A stretch of 5,542 nucleotides of DNA, taken from the NCBI GenBank assembly GCA_012026715.1, contig VEPB01000256.1, positions 1-5,542 on the forward strand, given 5' to 3'. Position numbers and translations under genes: made by a program. The DNA comes from Methylococcaceae bacterium. Its GTDB lineage: Bacteria; Pseudomonadota; Gammaproteobacteria; Methylococcales; Methylococcaceae. Shown here in pieces: positions 1-3,875 of the stretch; the stretch's first letter is position 1; each line of letters opens with the position of its first letter. The notes beneath the pieces are model-generated. The model did no database searches. It had not been told where the DNA came from and was given only the letters and a program-made list of their open reading frames with translations.

Positions 1-1
1 C

Positions 2-253
2 CTCAGCGGCGAGCAGGCCCGCTGGTTCTTCCCGCGCGCGCAACGGGTCGATGCCCAGGCATTGCATGACCGCTTCGCTCACCTGCCGTGCTGGGTCCGC
101 GGTGTGGCTGAGGGTGCCGGCGGCGCCTGGCATTGGGAAATCAGGGCTGGCGGAACGGCGCGGTTGATCGCGCCCGATGGGGCGGTCACCCTGCTCGGGT
201 GCAGTGACTGTGAAGCCGTTTTGCGCGGCGACGAGCGACCTCCGCCGGACTAA
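2..253 (+). CDS. 3' end of an unrecognised protein (5' part outside window)
   Basis: An open frame runs from the window edge to a TAA at 251-253, giving 83 C-terminal residues; the true start lies upstream. A TTG at 62 is in frame, but the frame is open and protein-like before it (residues such as GEQARWFFPRAQ), so it is probably not a start. The tail is rich in Trp, Arg, Ala and Gly and contains WHWEIRAGG, then a hydrophobic stretch with a Cys pair (GCSDC) near the end. The two Cys three residues apart could bind metal or be chance. I see no signal or clear membrane segment in this part. I do not recognise the family. The next gene, 66 bp downstream on the same strand, has its own candidate -10 element, so co-transcription is uncertain. 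Confidence 0.6.
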   Translation, partial: LSGEQARWFFPRAQRVDAQALHDRFAHLPCWVRGVAEGAGGAWHWEIRAGGTARLIAPDGAVTLLGCSDCEAVLRGDERPPPD

Positions 254-307
254 ACACCCGCAAGACTGGCCTGCGTGGGTTGGGGGTTCTCTACGTCGTT
301 AAGAGTC

Positions 308-313
308 TACACT
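308..313 (+). promoter_or_regulatory. Candidate -10 element just before the cyclotransferase-like gene
   Basis: TACACT matches the sigma-70 -10 consensus at 4 of 6 positions. It ends 6 bases before the ATG at 320, so transcription from it would begin at or next to the start codon. No convincing -35 box lies 16-18 bases upstream. It is called only because the gene also lacks a ribosome binding site, which would fit a leaderless message. Confidence 0.2.
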
Positions 314-319
314 GCCCTC

Positions 320-718
320 ATGAAATCCCTGTTCGCCTACGGCAGCCTGCAGCTTCCCGAAGTTCTCTTGGCGGTGATCGGCCAAACCCTGGCGGGCGTG
401 CCGGCCCAGTTGGAGGGATACCGCTGCTGTGCCCTGCGGGGACGCAGCTTCCCCGGAGTCCGGCCGGACGCCGATGCCGTATGTTCCGGCATTCTCTACC
501 GGCGGATGCCGGATGCCAGCTGGCCACTGCTGGATGCCTTCGAGGACGACTTCTACCGCCGGCTCAGCCTGCCGGTGCAGGTGGCGGGAGGGAGGCGGGA
601 GAGCGCCGAGGTGTACGTGGTGGGAGAGGAGAACTGGGGGTTGCTGCTGGATGAGCCCTGGGATTTGCAGCGGTTCAAGGAGCGATCCCTGCAGAATTTT
701 CTGCGGGATCACTCCTGA
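320..718 (+). CDS. Gamma-glutamylcyclotransferase-like (AIG2/GGCT fold) protein
   Basis: A 132-residue cytoplasmic protein of the gamma-glutamylcyclotransferase/AIG2-like superfamily, whose enzymes release 5-oxoproline from gamma-glutamyl amino acids, gamma-glutamylamines or glutathione-related substrates. The protein starts with the family's substrate-loop motif, FAYGSL at residues 5-10. The catalytic acid region LDAFEDDFYRR spans residues 71-81, with Glu75 in the place of the family's catalytic glutamate. The length is typical for the single-domain bacterial form. The ATG at 320 is preferred because the YGSL strand always sits at the extreme N-terminus; an in-frame GTG at 275 would add 15 unrelated residues. 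No good Shine-Dalgarno sequence precedes it. The substrate cannot be told from sequence. It ends 7 bp from the converging gene at 726. Confidence 0.85.
   Translation: MKSLFAYGSLQLPEVLLAVIGQTLAGVPAQLEGYRCCALRGRSFPGVRPDADAVCSGILYRRMPDASWPLLDAFEDDFYRRLSLPVQVAGGRRESAEVYVVGEENWGLLLDEPWDLQRFKERSLQNFLRDHS
684..710. repeat. Inverted repeat across the end of the cyclotransferase-like gene
   Basis: GATCCC and GCAG on the left pair with CTGC and GGGATC on the right, with one unpaired T (690) in the left arm and a 6-base loop (AATTTT, 695-700). The 10-bp hairpin lies within the last codons of the plus-strand gene and 15 bases beyond the stop of the minus-strand gene at 726, so it could act on the 3' end of both messages. 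There is no clear U-run on either side, so a standard intrinsic terminator is not supported. Confidence 0.5.
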
Positions 719-725
719 AGCCGTC

Positions 726-1094
726 CTATTTCTTGGGGACGAAGATGGGATTGTAACGGGTCTCGACGGTGAAGTTTTCCCAAGGGTAGCCCGGATCCGC
801 AAAGGGTTGGGTGGGGAAGGGAAATGTCAGGAGATCCGCCGCGCCGGTAAGAATGCGGCCCGCCGTATGGACGATGCCCTTGACGACCCCGCCGGTGAGC
901 CCGACCGCCAAATTGGTCTGGTTGGTGGTGTTCACCACGTTTTTGGGCAATTCAATAATTCCCAGGGCCATGTTGGCAAATCCCGAGGCGGCCTTGTTGC
1001 CAATCGCGGAACCGTAACTCTCTTCGGCCCAGACCGAACCGCAACTGCCCGCCAAGGCGGCCAGCACCACTAACGACCTCACGCAATTTCCCAT
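726..1094 (-). CDS. Exosortase system-associated exported protein, TIGR04073 family
   Basis: A 122-residue protein with a Sec-type signal peptide: Arg6, a hydrophobic core at about residues 7-16 and a likely cut after VWA at residue 23. The mature part matches what I recall of TIGR04073: a small-residue-rich segment with GNKAASGFANMALGI (32-46), ELPKNVVNTTNQTN (48-61), GLTGGVVKGIVHTAGRILTG (65-84), then DLLTFPFPTQP and an aromatic tail with YPWENF. The family is known only by its genomic association with exosortase/PEP-CTERM systems; its biochemical role is unknown. The glycine-rich middle may sit at or in a membrane. The ATG at 1094 is chosen for its signal peptide and an upstream GCGAGG at 7-base spacing; the frame stays open further upstream, but that extension is not protein-like. 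No exosortase or PEP-CTERM substrate is visible in the window. Confidence 0.8.
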   Translation of the reverse strand: MGNCVRSLVVLAALAGSCGSVWAEESYGSAIGNKAASGFANMALGIIELPKNVVNTTNQTNLAVGLTGGVVKGIVHTAGRILTGAADLLTFPFPTQPFADPGYPWENFTVETRYNPIFVPKK

Positions 1095-1113
1095 GGCGAA
1101 CCTCGCTTGTTCG

Positions 1114-1123
1114 TAACCGGTTA
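1114..1123. promoter_or_regulatory. Perfect 10-bp palindrome in the leader of the TIGR04073 gene
   Basis: TAACCGGTTA is self-complementary and lies 20 bases upstream of the ATG at 1094, between the candidate promoter and the ribosome binding site. A dimeric repressor bound here would block the gene. A palindrome of this size can arise by chance, so operator function is only a possibility. Confidence 0.2.
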
Positions 1124-1138
1124 AAAACCTCCAGCAAG

Positions 1139-1165
1139 AGTATGCAATGGCCGGGTTTTTTTCAA
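1139..1165 (-). promoter_or_regulatory. Candidate sigma-70 promoter for the TIGR04073 gene
   Basis: Read on the minus strand, TTGAAA (1160-1165, 5 of 6 to the -35 consensus) is followed after 15 bases by CATACT (1139-1144, 4 of 6 to the -10). The spacer is shorter than ideal; shifting the -10 to TACTCT gives 17 bases but a poorer match. It would give a leader of about 35-40 bases. The local run of A and T stands out in this GC-rich sequence. Confidence 0.3.
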
Positions 1166-1194
1166 ATTGGGTGGATTTTCCCCACCTGGGTCGG

Positions 1195-1590
1195 TCAATT
1201 GCCGACGTTGACGAACCAGGACTTGAAGTTGTCGCAGCCGTCGACGCTGTCGGCGCTGACTCTGAGCCAGACCCGGCCTTTGCCGGTTGCTTCGGGCAGT
1301 CGGCCGTGGATGGCATAGGCGCCGCTGCGGTCCTTTTCGATCGTTGTGGTGATCGGCTCGTTGTTGATGAAGGCCTTGATGGTGGAAGGGTCGGTATTGT
1401 CGGAAGCGGTCAGGCTGAAGTCCTGAAAGCGGGCGATCTTGACGTCGGCGCCAGGCGTTTCGTCGAAGAAATGAGGGGGTTCGCAATGGAGCAGGATGCC
1501 GCCATGGTGGCCGATGGGCACGGCACCTGCCGGGGTCGCTATGCACAAGACGAGGAAGCCTGCGGGGATGAGCGGATTCTTGAAAATCAT
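1195..1590 (-). CDS. Small exported protein of unknown function
   Basis: A 131-residue protein beginning with a signal peptide (Lys4, hydrophobic core at about residues 7-18, likely cleavage after AGA at residue 23). The Cys at 16 lies inside the signal core and does not form a lipobox. The mature part of about 108 residues starts with a His/Gly-rich GHHGG, then LHCEPPHFFDETPG (34-47). Alternating hydrophobic strands follow (FSLTAS, IKAFINNEPITTTIE, AYAIHGRLP, RVWLRVSADS), ending in DGCDNFKSWFVNVG. This pattern suggests a small beta-sandwich of Ig-like type. Cys36 and Cys119 are the only mature cysteines and could form a disulfide joining the two ends in the periplasm. I do not recognise the family. 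The ATG at 1590 is preferred over one at 1638 because it starts directly with the signal peptide, follows a GGAG, and the upstream ATG overlaps a candidate -10 box. Confidence 0.75.
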   Translation of the reverse strand: MIFKNPLIPAGFLVLCIATPAGAVPIGHHGGILLHCEPPHFFDETPGADVKIARFQDFSLTASDNTDPSTIKAFINNEPITTTIEKDRSGAYAIHGRLPEATGKGRVWLRVSADSVDGCDNFKSWFVNVGN

Positions 1591-1636
1591 GGGTCGGAAA
1601 CTCCACTGAATGGTCGCTAGGGCGGGAATCGACAGC

Positions 1637-1665
1637 ATGGTAAATCAGCCCGAAACTGCCGCCAA
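1637..1665 (-). promoter_or_regulatory. Candidate sigma-70 promoter for the exported protein gene at 1195-1590
   Basis: On the minus strand TTGGCG (1660-1665, 4 of 6) and TACCAT (1637-1642, 4 of 6) are 17 bases apart, the ideal spacing. Transcription would start near 1630 and give a leader of about 40 bases. The -10 box overlaps the alternative ATG at 1638, which supports the later start at 1590. Confidence 0.35.
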
Positions 1666-1722
1666 CCGGATCAGGCATTTCGGTCTCAGGCCGCTTCAAC
1701 CGCGGCCGCCGCCGGAGTCCGG

Positions 1723-1752
1723 TTGACACCCTCGGGCGCAGCGGCGCATGCT
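1723..1752 (+). promoter_or_regulatory. Candidate promoter for the carbonic anhydrase-like gene
   Basis: A perfect -35 box, TTGACA (1723-1728), is followed after 18 bases by a poor -10, CATGCT (3 of 6). With a start site near 1759, the in-frame ATG at 1748 would lie outside the message, which agrees with choosing 1808 as the start. The 217-bp gap between the divergent starts (1591-1807) holds this and the opposite candidate promoter; I see nothing else clear in it. Confidence 0.3.
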
Positions 1753-1807
1753 GCCGGCGCAGGAGTATGGCGCCCCTTTCACCTCTCTCCACCGCAGGAC
1801 GCAGCCC

Positions 1808-2341
1808 ATGGCCGACACCGAAGCCGTCACCCCGCAAGGGCAATCCGCGTATGTCTCCCGCTCGCGGTGGTTGCCCGCCCGGCCGGAAACCCTGGTGGTG
1901 TGTTGCTCGGATGGCCGCTGGCATGGACCGATCCACGAATTTGTCGAACATGCGGTGTCGGAGCGCGCGGATCTGTTCGCCGTTCCCGGCGGTCCAGCGG
2001 TGTTTGATCCCTGGAACAGTTCCTTCGACGACGCCCGGGTGTTCGACGCCGCCATGCGGCTTTTCGCCGAGCATCACGATCTCCAGAGCGTCTGGCTGAT
2101 TCAGCACGAAGGCTGTTCCTACTACCGTCTCAAGCACCCCGAGCTTGATGCCGAGGCCATCGCAGAGCGCCAGATCGCCGATCTGCGGCGGGCCGCCGAG
2201 TTGTCCCGTAACCGTTATCCCAAGCTGGCGGTGCGGGCTTTCATGGCGACGGTGACGGAGGGTCACGCCCGGTTCACCGAGGTGGATACCACCATCCCGG
2301 CCAAGTCCGGCTTTTCCATCTCCCTGTCGGCGCTTCCCTGA
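1808..2341 (+). CDS. Putative beta-class carbonic anhydrase (Pro_CA_2-like)
   Basis: A 177-residue cytoplasmic protein with the beta carbonic anhydrase zinc signature. CSDGR at residues 33-37 is the CxDxR motif, where Cys is a zinc ligand and the Asp-Arg pair gates the site; HEGC at 100-103 is the HxxC motif giving the other ligands. Between them VPGGP (59-63) takes the place of the usual RNAGN loop, and the HxxC is followed by SYY instead of Gly. These differences and the short length fit the divergent group called putative carbonic anhydrase (Pro_CA_2) better than classical enzymes that interconvert CO2 and bicarbonate. All metal ligands are present, so activity is plausible but unproven. 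The ATG at 1808 is chosen because AGGA lies 8 bases before it; the frame is open to 1748. It appears to be a single-gene transcript, 198 bp from the next gene. Confidence 0.75.
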   Translation: MADTEAVTPQGQSAYVSRSRWLPARPETLVVCCSDGRWHGPIHEFVEHAVSERADLFAVPGGPAVFDPWNSSFDDARVFDAAMRLFAEHHDLQSVWLIQHEGCSYYRLKHPELDAEAIAERQIADLRRAAELSRNRYPKLAVRAFMATVTEGHARFTEVDTTIPAKSGFSISLSALP

Positions 2342-2462
2342 AGGCTTACCGGTGCAGGCCGGCTTGAGTTTCCGCCGGGCGGGGAGCAGGGCGGCGACAT
2401 CGCGGCTATGCTTGGCCGACGGAATTGGCCATGCGCGGCGGTTCTCCAGCACGAAGCCATTG

Positions 2463-2489
2463 CTGCAGGCCGCCCGCGGCCGGCAGTTT
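2463..2489 (+). terminator. Strong GC hairpin before pspA; possible weak terminator or attenuator
   Basis: CTGC-A-GGCCGC pairs with GCGGCC-G-GCAG (2463-2473 with 2476-2486): ten base pairs, one A/G mismatch and a very tight loop. TTT follows. It lies 122 bases after the carbonic anhydrase-like stop and 51 bases before the pspA start. The U-run is too short for a strong intrinsic terminator. It could end the upstream transcript weakly, shield an mRNA end or act in the pspA leader. The rest of the 198-bp gap (2342-2539) holds no gene or promoter I would call with confidence. Confidence 0.35.
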
Positions 2490-2539
2490 CCGAGCATTGG
2501 ATTCATCATCGCGGCCCGTATGGGCTAAGGAGTCACACT

Positions 2540-3220
2540 ATGACCGACACCATCGCCACCCGCGTCTCCCGCATCATTGCAGGCGGCGCCCATGCGCTGA
2601 TCGACCGCGCCGAGAACCTCGCCCCCGAGGCAGTCATGGGGCAAGCCATCCGGGAGATCGAACAGGTTATCGCCGAGGTTCGGGCCGACCTGGGCAAGGC
2701 CGAGGCCGCCAAGCACCTGGTCTTGTCCCAGATGAGCAAGCTCAACGGCGAGCACGAGCAGCTGTCCGGCCAGATCGAGACCGCGGTGGAACAGGGCCGG
2801 GACGACCTGGCCAGTTCCGCCATCGGCCGTCAGGCGGACATCGAAGACCTGTTGCCGGTGCTGCAGAAATCGCTGGACGAACAATCCGGAAAGGCCAGGG
2901 AGCTGGAAAGCTACATCGTGGCTCTGCTGGCCAAGAAGCGGGAGCTGGACCAGTTGCTCGCCGACTGCCGGGCCAGCGTCGGTCCGGGTTCGGCGCTGGA
3001 GCCGGGCGGGCAGGGCGGTCCGGACCGGCAGAGCCGGGTGGAGGATGCGGAAGCCACATTCGGCCGCATGCTCGCCGAACGTACCGGGGCCGCCGGCCTC
3101 ACCGCCGGGATGACCCGCGACGCCCTGAGGCTCAAGGAACTGGCCGAAATGCAGCGCAACAACCGGATCGCCGAGCGGCTGGCGGCGATCAAGGCCGGGC
3201 GCGAAGAGAAACAGCCTTGA
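2540..3220 (+). CDS. PspA/IM30 (phage shock protein A) family protein
   Basis: A 226-residue, almost wholly helical protein of the PspA/IM30/Vipp1 family. These bind the inner face of the cytoplasmic membrane, form ESCRT-III-like oligomers and limit proton leakage under envelope stress. Residues 3-22 form an N-terminal amphipathic helix (TRVSRIIAGG) as used for membrane binding. AENLAPEAVMGQAIREIEQ (24-42) matches the family's conserved AEDPE...QAIRDME region. Residues 35-145 form the long coiled-coil hairpin, followed by a Gly/Pro-rich break (148-162) and C-terminal helices from about 165 to 222. It lacks the usual MGIFSRF-like start, so it is a divergent paralogue of the type found next to yqiJ/yqiK, not the PspF-controlled pspA. 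TAAGGAG at 7-base spacing fixes the start. It is first of three closely spaced genes. Confidence 0.9.
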   Translation: MTDTIATRVSRIIAGGAHALIDRAENLAPEAVMGQAIREIEQVIAEVRADLGKAEAAKHLVLSQMSKLNGEHEQLSGQIETAVEQGRDDLASSAIGRQADIEDLLPVLQKSLDEQSGKARELESYIVALLAKKRELDQLLADCRASVGPGSALEPGGQGGPDRQSRVEDAEATFGRMLAERTGAAGLTAGMTRDALRLKELAEMQRNNRIAERLAAIKAGREEKQP

Positions 3221-3230
3221 GGGCGGCCTG

Positions 3231-3854
3231 ATGGAAGCCTTCCTGGCCCCTCAGTCCTGGCCTTTCACCGTTGCCTTGATGCTGCTGGTCGCCATTGGCG
3301 TCATCGAGGGCCTCGCCCTCCTGGTGGGGGTCAGTCTCTCGGGCTGGCTCGACCATTTCGCTCCGGGCGTCGAGGCCGGTCCGGATTCCTGGCTGGGCTG
3401 GCTGCATCTGGGCAAGGTGCCGATGCTGGTGCTGCTGGTCGTGCTGCTGAGCGCCTTTGCCCTGATCGGCTACACCCTCAATGGTTTGAGCCATGGCCTG
3501 GTGGGAGGCTATCCGCCCCCTGCGCTGTCGTCCGCCTTGGCATTCTTCGGAGCCCTGCCGGTGGTTCGGGGCGTCGGCGGGATCATCGCCCGCCTGGTGC
3601 CGCGCGACGAGACCTTCGCCGTTCCCCTGGCGAGTCTGGTCGGCCGGGTCGCGGTGGTAGTCAACGGCACCGCCCGCATCCACTACCCGGCGCAGGCGCG
3701 GGTGGCCAACGAGCACGGACGCACCCTTTACGTCCATGTGGAGCCGGACGCCGAAGGCATTCAATTCTGCGCCGGCGATTCGGTGCTGCTGGTGAAACAG
3801 CTCTCGGGCTCGCGCTTTGCCGCCATCGCCAATCCCCGCCCCGACTTACTTTAA
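3231..3854 (+). CDS. yqiJ: YqiJ-family inner membrane protein with OB-fold domain
   Basis: A 207-residue membrane protein similar to E. coli YqiJ. It has three predicted membrane segments at about residues 12-35, 63-86 and 97-118, the first two separated by a hydrophilic loop (DHFAPGVEAGPDSW). A soluble C-terminal beta domain at 133-200 has the YqiJ OB-fold pattern: LVGRVAVVVNGTARIHYPAQ, then GRTLYVHVEPD and GDSVLLVKQ, ending in a strand with RFAAI. NfeD and YqiJ proteins are standing partners of flotillins; the OB domain is thought to help assemble or tether the flotillin complex, but its ligand is unknown. It begins 10 bp after the PspA stop, with a GAGGG overlapping that stop codon at 7-base spacing, so translational coupling is likely. 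The flotillin gene starts 21 bp downstream. Confidence 0.9.
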   Translation: MEAFLAPQSWPFTVALMLLVAIGVIEGLALLVGVSLSGWLDHFAPGVEAGPDSWLGWLHLGKVPMLVLLVVLLSAFALIGYTLNGLSHGLVGGYPPPALSSALAFFGALPVVRGVGGIIARLVPRDETFAVPLASLVGRVAVVVNGTARIHYPAQARVANEHGRTLYVHVEPDAEGIQFCAGDSVLLVKQLSGSRFAAIANPRPDLL

Positions 3855-3868
3855 AAATTTTTAGGGAG
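3853..3868 (+). promoter_or_regulatory. AT-rich tract and ribosome binding site before the flotillin gene
   Basis: Five A then five T (3853-3862) stand out in otherwise GC-rich DNA, starting within the yqiJ stop codon. AGGGAG (3863-3868) follows, 7 bases before GTG at 3876. The strong site and spacing decide the GTG start over an in-frame ATG at 3894. The unstructured A/U run probably helps ribosome access and may be an mRNA cleavage site. Confidence 0.55.
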
Positions 3869-3875
3869 CAGCTAC

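Noticed and set aside
429..1073. Plus-strand open frame running from the cyclotransferase-like gene through the opposing gene
   Set aside because: It overlaps two supported genes in a different frame or on the opposite strand, and its product has no domain-like pattern.
1170..1186. GGTGG/CCACC hairpin between the two minus-strand genes as a terminator
   Set aside because: The stem is only 5 bp. On the minus strand it is followed by a run of A, not T, so it does not fit an intrinsic terminator for the gene ending at 1195.
2412..2430. Direct repeat TTGGCC, twice, 13 bases apart
   Set aside because: Six-base GC-rich repeats are common in such DNA, and nothing else marks this as an operator or recombination site.
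2447..2464. Sigma-54-like promoter before pspA (CAGCACG then TTGCT)
   Set aside because: Canonical pspA promoters use sigma-54, so this was checked. The first element has AG in place of the essential GG, and the TTGC lies two bases too far away. Sigma-54 tolerates neither fault well.
1121..2509. Long minus-strand open frame (462 codons) across the carbonic anhydrase-like gene and the exported protein gene
   Set aside because: It crosses two genes with clear protein signatures in other frames and the intergenic regions between them. Its Arg/Pro/His-rich product looks like a GC-rich shadow frame.
2497..2524. Sigma-70-like boxes TTGGAT and TATGGG before pspA
   Set aside because: Each matches only 3 of 6 consensus bases, and the implied start site would fall inside the ribosome binding site at 2526-2532.
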